64,000 bases of DNA from Nodosilinea sp. FACHB-131. Lineage in GTDB: Bacteria; Cyanobacteriota; Cyanobacteriia; Phormidesmidales; Phormidesmidaceae. The position numbers and the translations under genes were made by a program. The stretch spans positions 44,170 through 108,169 of the forward strand of contig NZ_JACJOF010000040.1 of NCBI RefSeq assembly GCF_014695395.1, read 5' to 3'. This document shows, one piece after another, positions 42,547-51,054 of the stretch. The notes under the pieces are model-generated. The model was not told the origin of the DNA. It did not search any database and saw nothing but the letters and a program-made list of their open reading frames with translations. Every line of letters starts with the position of its first letter. Positions within the stretch are counted from its first letter, which is position 1.

Positions 42547-42963
42547 ATGCAACGTGTATTTCGCGCCGCCCAGCGTTTGGGCTTGGTTATTCTGTCTGCT
42601 CTTTTAGTGGTGGGTACTCTCACCCTGGCCTCTGCCCCTGCTGCGGCCACCAACTACGATGTGAAAATGGGTTCTGATGCGGGTCTGCTGGTGTTTGAAC
42701 CGAGCACCGTCACCGTCAAGCCTGGCGACACCGTGACCTGGGTTAACAACAAAATGGCCCCCCACAACGTCGTATTTGATGCTGCTGGTGTGCCCGGCGA
42801 CAAGGCTCTGGCCGACAGCATTTCCCACACCCAGCTGACCTTTGCCCCCGGCGAAAACTACGCCACCACCTTTACCAGCGACATGCCTGCTGGTACCTAC
42901 ACCTACTACTGTGCTCCCCACCGTGGCGCTGGCATGGTAGCCAAGGTTGTTCTAGAGAACTAG
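42547..42963 (+). CDS. petE: plastocyanin
   Basis: Plastocyanin carries electrons from cytochrome b6f to photosystem I in the lumen. The 138-residue precursor has a lumenal signal ([18 protein letters not shown]) and the four copper ligands: His73 (APHN), Cys122, His125 and Met130 (YYCAPH...GAGM). Shine-Dalgarno GAGG lies a few bases before ATG 42547. A strong terminator follows. The gene is normally copper-regulated, but no operator is identified. Confidence 0.98.
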   Translation: MQRVFRAAQRLGLVILSALLVVGTLTLASAPAAATNYDVKMGSDAGLLVFEPSTVTVKPGDTVTWVNNKMAPHNVVFDAAGVPGDKALADSISHTQLTFAPGENYATTFTSDMPAGTYTYYCAPHRGAGMVAKVVLEN

Positions 42964-43010
42964 TCTTCTGACTTTGAGGTGTTAGGCCCTGAGGCTTAAC
43001 AGTAGTTGTG

Positions 43011-43042
43011 AAAAAGGGCGTCCTACGGGATGCCCTTTTTTG
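43011..43042 (+). terminator. intrinsic terminator of petE
   Basis: Stem AAAAAGGGCGTCC with GGATGCCCTTTTT (one G-T pair), loop TACG, followed by T. It lies 48 bases after petE and ends in the leader of the GNAT gene. Confidence 0.85.
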
Positions 43043-43057
43043 CTGAGGGCTATCCTC

Positions 43058-43567
43058 ATGGGTTTTCGTTCTGCACGTTTGCTCGGTACACTAGGCCCAC
43101 ACATGCTTGGTCAGGCTATGCAGGTAAAAGATCTGACCCCAGCAGAATGGCCCTGGCCGCTACTGCTGGATGCCGATCCGTCGCGAGAGCTGATTGACGC
43201 CTATATTCATCAATCTACGGTGATGGGGCTGATGGCGGGGGATGCTGTGATTGCGGTAGTGGTGCTGCTGAATTGCGCTCCGCAGACGGTCGAAGTCATG
43301 AATATTGCCGTTGCCCCCAGCCACCAGGGCAAGAAGTTGGGGAAGTTGCTGTTGGCGGCAGCCGTGGAGCGATCGCGTCAACAAGGCGCCAAGCGCATGA
43401 TCGTGGGCACCGGCACCGCTGGCATTGGGCAGCTGGCGTTTTACCAAAAAATGGGCTTTCGCATGGAGTCAATCGATCGCGACTATTTTGTGCGCTACTA
43501 TCCAGAGCCAATTTATGAAAACGGCATTTGGTGCCGCGATCGCGTTTTGCTCTCCCTAGATCTGTAG
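43058..43567 (+). CDS. GNAT-family N-acetyltransferase
   Basis: A 169-residue acetyltransferase of the GNAT fold, started at ATG 43058 behind GAGGG (spacing 9). VEVMNIAVAPSHQGKKLGKL is the conserved motif A with the acetyl-CoA pyrophosphate loop (Q/RxxGxG/A), and FYQKMGFRMESI is motif B. Substrate unknown: amino acids, antibiotics or ribosomal proteins are typical. It directly follows petE's terminator, and the hypothetical remnant before the OsmC gene comes next. Confidence 0.85.
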   Translation: MGFRSARLLGTLGPHMLGQAMQVKDLTPAEWPWPLLLDADPSRELIDAYIHQSTVMGLMAGDAVIAVVVLLNCAPQTVEVMNIAVAPSHQGKKLGKLLLAAAVERSRQQGAKRMIVGTGTAGIGQLAFYQKMGFRMESIDRDYFVRYYPEPIYENGIWCRDRVLLSLDL

Positions 43568-43830
43568 GCTGCGGCGATTCCTGCAGGGATACTCATTCCG
43601 AGTCAGTTTCCGTTTCTGAGTGTATAAGCTTCACGCTTCGCGAATCACTATGGGGCAGATTCAGATTTACCCTCCAATGTATTGATCGCTCACCTGACCG
43701 CGTCGAGCAGTACAGTGAACCCAAGCGCACTTTGGCAGCGCAGTACCCCAACGACATTGACGAGTACATGAATGGCAAAGGCGAATTTGTGAAACGATGG
43801 CACAACGAGCCCTGCACTGGCGAGGACTAG
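43568..43830 (+). pseudogene. probable gene remnant upstream of the OsmC gene
   Basis: An open frame ends with TAG one base before the OsmC start. Its last 50 codons (AAQYPNDIDEYMNGKGEFVK) look like a real conserved C-terminus, while the upstream part is not coding-like, lacks ATG and overlaps the GNAT stop only through a TTG. I take it as a truncated gene of unknown family, or a short protein with an unseen start. Confidence 0.4.
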
Positions 43831-43831
43831 T

Positions 43832-44311
43832 ATGACCAAATCAAAGCCCCATCTCTACCGGGTGGAAGTGACCTGGACGGGCAACACCGGGTCGGGCACC
43901 CAGAGCTACAGCACCTACGATCGCGCCCACACCATTACCGCTGCCGACAAGCCGGCGATCGTAGCCTCCGCCGACCCAGTCTTTCGAGGTGACAAAACCA
44001 AATACAATCCTGAAGAATTGCTGGTGGCCTCGCTATCGAGCTGCCACATGCTGTGGTACCTGCATTTGTGTGCCGAGGCTCAGGTGATTGTCACCCGCTA
44101 TGTCGACTACCCAATCGGCACGATGATGGAATCAGGGGACGGCGGCGGGCAGTTTTCTAAGGTTTTGCTCCGTCCCATTGTGACCATTACGCCCGAGAGT
44201 GACTCAGAGCTGGCGGTACAGCTCCACGAGCAGGCCCATCAAAAGTGCTTTATTGCCAACTCGGTGAACTTTCCGGTGCAGTGCGAACCGTCGGTGCAGC
44301 TGGAACCCTAG
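43832..44311 (+). CDS. OsmC-family protein
   Basis: A 159-residue protein of the OsmC/Ohr fold (peroxide or thiol-linked stress protein). FRGDKTKYNPEELLVASLSS contains the hallmark PEELL(V/A)ASL followed by Cys-His (SSCHM), and a second Cys in HQKCFIANSV. OsmC-type proteins reduce organic hydroperoxides with paired Cys. GAGG-containing bases lie upstream of ATG 43832. It is convergent with the alpha/beta hydrolase gene. Confidence 0.92.
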   Translation: MTKSKPHLYRVEVTWTGNTGSGTQSYSTYDRAHTITAADKPAIVASADPVFRGDKTKYNPEELLVASLSSCHMLWYLHLCAEAQVIVTRYVDYPIGTMMESGDGGGQFSKVLLRPIVTITPESDSELAVQLHEQAHQKCFIANSVNFPVQCEPSVQLEP

Positions 44312-44320
44312 CCGAAGGGG

Positions 44321-45334
44321 TCATTGACCCAAAAGCGCTGCGATCGCCTCTTGAATAAACGCCTCGTCCTCAGGGTTTTGGTAGGGGTTACCGGCCCGAT
44401 GCCCCCAGATCGAGGGGATGGGCCGATACTCGGCGTCGGGAATCAGCGCTGCCTCGGCGGCGCAATCCTCAGGAGTAAAGTACAGATCGGTGGTAGCGGG
44501 CATAACCAGAGTTTTGGCGGTGATTGACCCCATCGCTTTAGCGTAGTCGCCCTGGTAAACCGGATTATCGCTCACATCGCAGCGCAGCCAGGTATCGATC
44601 ATGGCCAGCAAGTTGTGGGGGTCACGCTGGCGGTAGCCCGCCTCCCAGCCGCGCAAAATGTAGTCTTCGAGGGAGTCGTAGCCCCAGGCCAAGTAGGGCT
44701 TAGCCCGATAGAAAGCTTGACTGGCCGCCCAGCTGGCGTAGATCTGGGCAAAAGTGTGAAAGCCGCGATCGGGGGTGCCCTCAAACCGTTCACCGTTCCA
44801 GGTTGGATCGCTAATCAGGGCAGCCCGCAGGCTGTAGAGAAAGAGCTTGTTGTGATCGGTGGTTTTGGCGGTGCCGCAGAGGGTGACTAGGCGCTGCACG
44901 CGATCGGGGTAGAGGGCCGCCCAGTGGTAGCCCTGCTGCGCCCCCATCGACCAGCCATAGACCAGGGCTAGCTGGTCTATGCCAAGTTCTTGTGTAATTA
45001 GTGCATGTTGGGCACGCACGTTGTCGTAATGGGTGAAATAGACGCCGGGCTGAGCGGCTGCCGGGTCATTGCTGGGCGAGGTTGAAAGACCATTGCCAAA
45101 CATGTTGACCATCACCACGCACCAGCGATCGGGGTCAAGAATGCCGCCAGAACGCACCAGCCAGTCAACATCGGTGTGCTGAGCTCCGTAGGATGTGGGG
45201 TAGAGGATGGCGTTGCTACGGTGACTATTCAACTCTCCATAGACCTGATACACCACCTCCACCTGGGGTAGGACAATACCGCACTGGAGAGGAAATTTCT
45301 GAAGCGTAAATTGTCTCGGCGTGACCATACCCAT
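44321..45334 (-). CDS. MetX-like alpha/beta hydrolase
   Basis: A 337-residue protein of the homoserine O-acetyltransferase-like alpha/beta hydrolase group: GWSMGAQQGYHWAALYPDRV has the nucleophile Ser in GxSxG, with DLYFTPEDCAAE and the C-terminal IWGHRAGNP holding the Asp and His. It lacks signs of acetyltransferase specificity, so function as esterase or methionine-pathway enzyme is open. Its start overlaps the desaturase stop by one base (TGATG), so the pair is co-translated. Confidence 0.8.
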   Translation of the reverse strand: MGMVTPRQFTLQKFPLQCGIVLPQVEVVYQVYGELNSHRSNAILYPTSYGAQHTDVDWLVRSGGILDPDRWCVVMVNMFGNGLSTSPSNDPAAAQPGVYFTHYDNVRAQHALITQELGIDQLALVYGWSMGAQQGYHWAALYPDRVQRLVTLCGTAKTTDHNKLFLYSLRAALISDPTWNGERFEGTPDRGFHTFAQIYASWAASQAFYRAKPYLAWGYDSLEDYILRGWEAGYRQRDPHNLLAMIDTWLRCDVSDNPVYQGDYAKAMGSITAKTLVMPATTDLYFTPEDCAAEAALIPDAEYRPIPSIWGHRAGNPYQNPEDEAFIQEAIAALLGQ

Positions 45335-46269
45335 CAGCTAAAATCTGCCGTAATGCTGCGATGGGCTCGCACATAGCCAGCGTCTATGCAGGCAAAGTAG
45401 GGCTTGAGCTGCTCGTGGGCCGCCGACAGCGCCTGAAACGGAATTGATGGGTAGAGGTGGTGCTCCGCGTGGTAGGGCATGTTCCACATCAACCAGCGTA
45501 GGGGCCAGAGGGTGAGCGTGGTGCGGGTGTTGATTAGCGGGTTGGCGTCGTTGGGACAGCCGGTGTGCTCGGCTAGCAGCACAACCCGCAGCAGGGGTTG
45601 ACCCACTGCCAGCGGCAGCACCCAGTAGGTGAACAAAAACCACGGCTGGCCCAGCAGGGTGGAGACAACTACCACCGCCGCATAGGTCAGCAGCTGCAGC
45701 TGCACTGAACGAACTACCTCAGCGTGGGAGCTTTCGGGTAAGTAATATAGACCGTCGAGTTGCCCCAGGGCGACTTTGCTGTGGTAGCGCACCTTGCCGA
45801 TCCACCAGGAAACACCGCTCATCTGCCAAAAGTAGTTGCTTAAGCTGGTGGGCTTGTCGTCTTCTAGCTCAGGGTCTTTGCCGGGGATTTGGGTATAGCG
45901 GTGATGCCACTTGTGGTAGCGCCGGTAAAACGTGCTGTTATAAAACGACAGCAGCCCCGCCAGCCAGGCGGCTCCGTCACTGAGACGGGGGTTGGCGAAG
46001 GCGGTGCGGTGGCAGCACTCGTGCATGGCGCAAAACATCAGAGCCAGACTGGCCCCGTAGACTACCAGGGCGGGCAGCGCTAGCCCCAGAGGAGCGGTGG
46101 CCCAGAGGTAGCCGCTGACGGCCATCACTGCCAAGTGGCCAAAAAACTGCCTGGCCCCGGCCCAGTTCGATCGCTGGTTGAGGGTAGCCAAGGCTGTCGC
46201 CGATAAAATCTGGCGTGGTTGACGGGGCAATGGTCTGGACTCGACAGCAGGGGTAGTATTCGTAGGCAT
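45334..46269 (-). CDS. fatty acid desaturase-family membrane enzyme
   Basis: A 311-residue membrane protein with the three diiron histidine boxes: HECCH, HKWHH, and HAEHH, plus four membrane spans. It belongs to the desaturase/ketolase/hydroxylase superfamily, which acts on fatty acids or carotenoids; the exact substrate is uncertain (acyl-lipid desaturase is likeliest). It precedes the MetX-like gene in a two-gene operon; the GntR gene is divergent upstream. Confidence 0.85.
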   Translation of the reverse strand: MPTNTTPAVESRPLPRQPRQILSATALATLNQRSNWAGARQFFGHLAVMAVSGYLWATAPLGLALPALVVYGASLALMFCAMHECCHRTAFANPRLSDGAAWLAGLLSFYNSTFYRRYHKWHHRYTQIPGKDPELEDDKPTSLSNYFWQMSGVSWWIGKVRYHSKVALGQLDGLYYLPESSHAEVVRSVQLQLLTYAAVVVVSTLLGQPWFLFTYWVLPLAVGQPLLRVVLLAEHTGCPNDANPLINTRTTLTLWPLRWLMWNMPYHAEHHLYPSIPFQALSAAHEQLKPYFACIDAGYVRAHRSITADFS

Positions 46270-46415
46270 GGTTAACGTTCTGGTAGAAAATGTTTGGGCA
46301 ACGTCAGATAATCAAAAAATGGGAAGCAGCCTGGTTGCGAAACGTCTAGGCGCTCAAACCACTATTCCCACAACGACCCACTAACTAAATCGGGCGGCAC
46401 AACGACCCTCTGCCA

Positions 46416-46431
46416 ACTTGTTATAACAAGT
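46416..46431. promoter_or_regulatory. 16-base perfect palindrome, probable GntR/HutC-type operator
   Basis: ACTTGTTATAACAAGT is identical on both strands. It lies between the divergent desaturase and GntR genes, about 75 bases from the GntR start. The shape (TTGTnnnnACAA) resembles HutC-subfamily GntR operators, so the nearby regulator is the likely binder. Confidence 0.6.
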
Positions 46432-46505
46432 GAGCTTAGCACAATTATTTGGGGCGCCAAAGCCGTTTTGAAGAATGTCCGCCGTCTGTTGATGGTTTCC
46501 TGACC

Positions 46506-47222
46506 ATGTCTACTCCGCTACACATCAGCATTTCTGAAAAGCTGCGCCACCAGATTGAGGTGGGGGAGTACAAGTCTGGCGATCGCCTGCCCAGCGAGCA
46601 TCAGCTGATGGAAACCTTTAGCGTCAGCCGCATTACGGCCCGCCAGGCGGTGGCAAATTTGGTCAGCCAGGGGTTGGCGATCGCCTATCGGGGTAAGGGC
46701 GTTTTTGTCACACCGCAGAAAAAGGTTACCTACTCTCTCTCTAGCCCGCTGGTGTTCTTAGAGCAAGATATGGCCCGTCAAGGGGTCGCCTTCTCTTTTG
46801 AAAATCTGGCCTTTGAGTCGGTGCCTGCCGCCACTGACGTCGCCGCTGAGCTGGGTATTGCCGAAAAATCTGAAGTTTACCGGCAGAAAAAGCTCCTGCG
46901 TATGGATGGCGCCGCCGGGGCGGTGGATATTTCTTACTTGAGCACCGCGTTGGGTGAAGCCCTGGCTCCCCTCTTCAAGCGGCAGATGACCTTTCCTACC
47001 CTGGCCCAAAACGGCATTCCGGTCGAACGTCTAGACGGCGTAATTGAGTGCACCCATGCTGACTACGACCTGAGCGGCTACCTGGAAGTGCCCTTGGGCC
47101 ACGCTCTCATGGTTTACCGCTACACGGCCTACAGCCGCGACCAGCAGCCGGTGCTGCATGGGTCGACCATCTCCCGCGCCGATCGCTTTTGCTATTCTCT
47201 CAGCACGCGATCGGGCAGCTAG
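46506..47222 (+). CDS. GntR-family (HutC-type) transcriptional regulator
   Basis: A 238-residue repressor, started at ATG 46506 (MSTPLHISI). The N-terminal winged helix-turn-helix has the classical KSGDRLPSEHQLMETFSVSR, TARQAVANL, GKGVFV; the C-terminal UTRA domain (LAFESVPAA, RQKKLLRMD) binds a small ligand. It is divergent from the desaturase/MetX-like pair and probably controls it and itself through the palindrome in between. Ligand unknown. Confidence 0.92.
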   Translation: MSTPLHISISEKLRHQIEVGEYKSGDRLPSEHQLMETFSVSRITARQAVANLVSQGLAIAYRGKGVFVTPQKKVTYSLSSPLVFLEQDMARQGVAFSFENLAFESVPAATDVAAELGIAEKSEVYRQKKLLRMDGAAGAVDISYLSTALGEALAPLFKRQMTFPTLAQNGIPVERLDGVIECTHADYDLSGYLEVPLGHALMVYRYTAYSRDQQPVLHGSTISRADRFCYSLSTRSGS

Positions 47223-47372
47223 AGCTAGTGAACCAGCGCGGTGTACTCAGGCTCTAATCTAGCCCAGAGCAACTAGGCGACTCAGTCAGCCTCGTTATAC
47301 TGATCACACGCGTCAGGGCCGCAACCTTTAGGAAAGCCGTGACGTCAGCAGATAAATCGGTAGGAGGTCGCG

Positions 47373-47900
47373 ATGCAACATCGAACCCATCAAGTCTTAA
47401 TGGCAGTGGCGTTAACCAGCTTGGGTTTGGGAGCCTTGGTCGCTCCAGCGGGAGCGGCTGAGTCGGTGCGCCTCAACTACCGAGGGTTCAGCCGCACGGT
47501 GCCTGTAGCGTTGTTAACTGCCCTGGCTGAAACCGGTGACTCCTCCGGGCCACTCAATGGGCTGCTGAACCAGGCGGGGCAGAACCCAGCTGAGCTGCGA
47601 TCGCTGCTGACTCGCCCTCTGCCCGTCAACTCAGTCGTGCTCGATCGCTCCCTCAACAGCGGCCCTGGAGAGTGGGCCCTCGATCAGCTCGGCGACTCTA
47701 TCCACACGGGTAAAGGCGAAGCCGACCGCCAGGCGCTGCGATCGGCCCTGGTGCTATCTGCCAGCGACGATAGCCACATTACTCTGCTGGAGGTGCTGCA
47801 AAAGTACCCCACCCAAGAAGTGGTGCTAGAGGGCGATCGCATTCAGGATGCCTACAATAGTCTGGCCAGTTTTCTGCGGCCCCTGTCAATTTTTCTATAA
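47373..47900 (+). CDS. DUF1400 (alpha/beta hydrolase N-terminal-type) secreted protein
   Basis: A 175-residue secreted protein with signal peptide LMAVALTSLGLGALVAPAGA and a Shine-Dalgarno (TAGGAGGTCGCG) before ATG 47373. The mature part has the DUF1400 signature: VRLNYRGFSRTVPVALL, AELRSLLTRPLPVNSVVLD, NSGPGEWALDQLGDSI, common before alpha/beta hydrolase domains in cyanobacteria. Here it stands alone without the catalytic domain. Role in envelope lipid or ester metabolism is only inferred. Confidence 0.75.
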   Translation: MQHRTHQVLMAVALTSLGLGALVAPAGAAESVRLNYRGFSRTVPVALLTALAETGDSSGPLNGLLNQAGQNPAELRSLLTRPLPVNSVVLDRSLNSGPGEWALDQLGDSIHTGKGEADRQALRSALVLSASDDSHITLLEVLQKYPTQEVVLEGDRIQDAYNSLASFLRPLSIFL

Positions 47901-47929
47901 TCCCTAACGATTGAGGGACTCTGGCCCGC

Positions 47930-48091
47930 TCAGCGGTTCAAAAGCGAAACCGCTATCATTCCCACTACAATCGCTACCACCAGTAGCGTCAGTGGCTCTA
48001 GCTTAAACTCCGAGCCTTTGCTAGAGCCTGTGGCATAAAAAAACGCGGCAAACACCAGCAATATCACAACCAGATCTAGGCCAGTAAACAC
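47930..48091 (-). CDS. small two-span membrane protein
   Basis: A 53-residue protein from GTG 48091, which has GGAG 8 bases upstream. Two hydrophobic helices (LDLVVILLVFAAFFYATG and LTLLVVAIVVGMIAVSLL) are joined by a short basic/acid loop. A longer frame upstream is mostly non-hydrophobic and I do not support it. No family recognised. It is convergent with the DUF1400 gene. Confidence 0.5.
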   Translation of the reverse strand: MFTGLDLVVILLVFAAFFYATGSSKGSEFKLEPLTLLVVAIVVGMIAVSLLNR

Positions 48092-48295
48092 AACGCATTC
48101 TCCTACGGCCAACTGGAACCCTATGCTCGGCGATAACTGCACTTGACCAAAATTTTTATCTGGCCAGAGCCGTTTCGCCACTAGCTTAACTCAGTATTTT
48201 AGTCGTCCCGGCCAAAACTGAACGCTGAAATAAAAGCGTAGCTCTCGCCGGGTAAAGATTTTACCCGTAGCATTTCTTCTATGGGAAGTGGCGGG

Positions 48296-49057
48296 CTAAA
48301 ACGCAGCGCGGCTGACCATGTCGCGGGGACGTTTTCTAATCAGCGTCGGGTCAAGGTAGGTGATTGCTTCGGCGCACGATCGCACCCGTTCAATCGGCTC
48401 AAACACATTTACTTGATAGACGATCTGGTTATCCCAGTCGAGGGCGGTGAGCCAACCGCTGCGGGGGTGGTAGACACCCGTGTCGATATCGAGCCAGCCG
48501 CGCCCGGCGACAATTTGGCCAGGGTCTACGCCAGGGAAGGTAAAGGTAATAGTGTGGCCCGTGATGATCAGCTTGTCGGAGAAAAAGGGTGTCAGACTGC
48601 TGTGGAAGGTTTCGCGAATCCAGCACATCTCGTAGCTGCTCTGTTCGGCGATGGGCAGCATGGGATTGACCCCGGCATGCACCAGCCACAGATCGCCTAG
48701 GTCAATGTAGAGGGGCAACTGGCGCAGCCAGTCGAGGTGGTCTTCGAGGGTGGCGGCGGACCCGTGGTAGCTGGTGAGGGTAGCCTGGCCACCGCTAAAG
48801 ATCCAGCCCTGGAGGGTGGGAGGATTGATTTTGCCGTCGACAAAGGTATCTAGAATCAGCTGCTCGTGGTTGCCCCGCACACAGCCAGCGGCGTGACGAC
48901 GCACAAAATCGACTACATCAGCGCTCTTAGGGCCGCGATCGATGAGGTCGCCGACACAATAGACTTTATCGTCGGGTTCTGGGGCGATCGCATCCCACAG
49001 CCGCTGAAGACCGTCGAAGTGACCGTGAATATCGCCAATAAAAATGCGTCGGGGCAT
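48296..49057 (-). CDS. PPP-type metallophosphatase (serine/threonine or diadenosine phosphatase-like)
   Basis: A 253-residue protein with the full PPP signature: GDIHG, VGDLIDRGP, RGNHEQ, plus VHAGV and GHT further on, which bind two metal ions. It removes phosphate from proteins or Ap4A-like nucleotides; ApaH/PrpA-type enzymes of similar size exist in cyanobacteria. It starts at ATG 49057 and is divergent from the cell-division-like gene. Confidence 0.9.
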   Translation of the reverse strand: MPRRIFIGDIHGHFDGLQRLWDAIAPEPDDKVYCVGDLIDRGPKSADVVDFVRRHAAGCVRGNHEQLILDTFVDGKINPPTLQGWIFSGGQATLTSYHGSAATLEDHLDWLRQLPLYIDLGDLWLVHAGVNPMLPIAEQSSYEMCWIRETFHSSLTPFFSDKLIITGHTITFTFPGVDPGQIVAGRGWLDIDTGVYHPRSGWLTALDWDNQIVYQVNVFEPIERVRSCAEAITYLDPTLIRKRPRDMVSRAAF

Positions 49058-49275
49058 GGGGCAGGAAATCCATTACCTTTATTATGCCTTAACCCCTAAC
49101 TCAACTCCCGGTTTTTCGTAACGCTTAGGTGTTTAAAGGCAGTTCGAAGCAGAGTTTCTGACTGAGGTTAGAGATTTGTGATCGCCCGAAGGTAAAACGC
49201 CTACTTCTAGGGGCAGATGAGGTTTATTCTCATTGTTCTCAGGCATAATAAAAGCCAGCTTCAAGCACCTACCCC

Positions 49276-49662
49276 ATGCGCCATTCCCGATCTCGTAGCC
49301 CGCTGCCTACGTCTTCCGCAAATCGAATGCCTGTTCAGCGGCGACGAGGACGGCGGCAGACAGAACCCTGGCGACGCCTAGCTCGTCATACCCCAGTATT
49401 TGAGCTGAGTGCTCGGCTAGGGGTGAACTGTTTTTTGGGGTTGGTAGCAACTGTATCGCTGGTGCGATTGGTGCCTTATCTCCAAGCTCAGGTGCAGCAG
49501 CTCGAGATAGTGCGCCATGAGCTTGACCAAGCAGAGGTAACCCACGCCCGCTTGAGAGCCGATTTTGATCGCTACTTTGACCCGACCCAGGCTGGTCGGG
49601 TAATTCAAGAGCAAACGGGCTATCGCACTAAGTCAGAACGGCAAGTGGTTTGGACGGATTAG
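49276..49662 (+). CDS. slr1601-type putative cell-division/coiled-coil membrane protein
   Basis: A 128-residue protein with one membrane span near residues 50-70 (LGLVATVSLVRLVPYL), followed by a coiled coil (QAQVQQLEIVRHELDQAEVT) and a C-terminal GYRTKSERQVVW. This is the FtsB/FtsL-like layout of the cyanobacterial slr1601 family. The basic N-terminal 40 residues lie in the cytoplasm. Its role in septum formation is inferred from the family name; no other division gene is nearby. Confidence 0.65.
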   Translation: MRHSRSRSPLPTSSANRMPVQRRRGRRQTEPWRRLARHTPVFELSARLGVNCFLGLVATVSLVRLVPYLQAQVQQLEIVRHELDQAEVTHARLRADFDRYFDPTQAGRVIQEQTGYRTKSERQVVWTD

Positions 49663-50350
49663 GCGAGCCGAGCCTAGACGGCAAACGCAAGCTTCCGCTG
49701 GATGCAATGCTGACCACTGGGACGAGTGGGAAGTTTAGGGACTCTACGTGGTTTTCTTGCCCGCCTGTTTTTCAGAGATGAGCCCCGTTGAAGGGAAATG
49801 GCCGCATCTCAAGCGCGATGACTGCTGGGACGAATGTTTTTGAATGTGAAGCAGAATTGGCGCATAACGTCGTTATTGGCTTGAAGGACAAGGGCAGAAA
49901 AACAGCCACTCTACTCAGCCCATAGATACCAAAACTGCTTAATCTTTTGTCATAATGATCGGTTTTTTATACCTGTTCTACTGAGGGAGTGTTTGCAGTA
50001 TCCTCTGGTCGGGAAAACTAAAACGGTGGTTCAGCTCCAATAGGTATTCAGAACACTTTGGTATTTGAGCAACCTCATAGCGATCGGGTTTTTAATTCGT
50101 CTACTTTGTAAGTAAAACGTTGGATAAAGACCTGCTTATATACCGAGTCTAGAAGTGAAGTTCTACCTACAAAAAACTTCACTTTTGGATTTGGATAAGA
50201 CTTATCAAGCAAGGAGGCTGTCTGAGTAGGGGCGATAGCATCCTAAACAGATGAATATGAATCGGTCCATTTGCTCCGAAACATCTTGCGTTGATTACTC
50301 ACTCACAACCTTTGATGAGCAAAGAAAGCTTGAGCTGATGTAGGGAAGAA
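49663..50350. other. 688-base region without a supported gene
   Basis: No convincing ORF. A 30-codon ATG frame at about 50.25 kb and several 20-codon frames lack ribosome-binding sites. A hairpin is at 50153-50186. AT-rich stretches and a HIP1-like site occur. It may hold a promoter or small RNA. Confidence 0.5.
50153..50186. other. 10-base-pair hairpin in a gene-free region
   Basis: AAGTGAAGTT and AACTTCACTT form a perfect stem with a 12-base loop. It is downstream of the minus-strand hypothetical gene at 50.4 kb and not next to a T run on that strand. It may be a terminator or part of an unannotated RNA. Confidence 0.5.
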
Positions 50351-50683
50351 TCATGTTTGCTGCGATCGCAAGTCTGCCATCAATACATTAATTCGCTCGG
50401 CAACATCGGCTTTTGCCTCTGGATCAGCATCATGCAAAAACACATCTAGCACAAACCAGCGACACAGCAACGAATCGATAAAAATCAATCTTAGAATCAG
50501 CTGATTCAACACCTCTGTTACTAGCTCGTCCGGTAAGCGCCGGATTTCATCTCGAATGGCTAAAGCCGTCTCTAAGTCTCGGCTTTCACCGACTTTTGTT
50601 ACAGCTTGAACTACAGCCTCAACCAGTTGAGGTAGATTGATTCCCGACTGACTCGATTCATTAAGTAAGGATTGATCGTCCAA
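50351..50683 (-). CDS. hypothetical protein
   Basis: A 110-residue, fully helical soluble protein (ETALAIRDEIRRLPDELVTEVLNQLI, DPEAKADVAERINVLMADL). No family is recognised. It is divergent from the large kinase gene and may be regulatory, but there is nothing specific to support this. No signal peptide. Confidence 0.5.
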   Translation of the reverse strand: MDDQSLLNESSQSGINLPQLVEAVVQAVTKVGESRDLETALAIRDEIRRLPDELVTEVLNQLILRLIFIDSLLCRWFVLDVFLHDADPEAKADVAERINVLMADLRSQQT

Positions 50684-51054
50684 GGGAATTGCGGGTTAGA
50701 AGGTGAGATACTAGAAGGGCTGGTACAGGCAATAGCAACTGACAGTCAGAAATGTAATCACATCCATTGCCAACTGCTCGTTATACAGCCTGCAAGCAAC
50801 TATTGTGCAAATCATATAGCTAGCTTATCCAAATTGGGCCAGAAATGCTGTATTGACATCTCTCTTGGGACTGATTAATAAAAATCCATCCCTCTGTCCA
50901 AGGTATGAAGCCGATTCTATCCTTTGCGGTAGATGATCCGTAAGGGGAGGTGTGTCTGCTCTTCGAAAAGCCTTTCGCTGCAGAAACTTACTACCTCACT
51001 GGCTCAAGCGTCATCCTTTATCGCCATCCCTACCAAAAGCAGCCGTAGAAGCTT
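50684..51054. other. promoter region of the large hybrid kinase
   Basis: 371 bases, no ORF that I can support. It should carry promoters for the divergent hypothetical and the kinase. No tRNA or repeat array seen. The ATG of the kinase has no strong Shine-Dalgarno. Confidence 0.4.

Noticed and set aside
50251..50343. 30-codon ATG frame
   Set aside because: No ribosome-binding site and no constraint visible.
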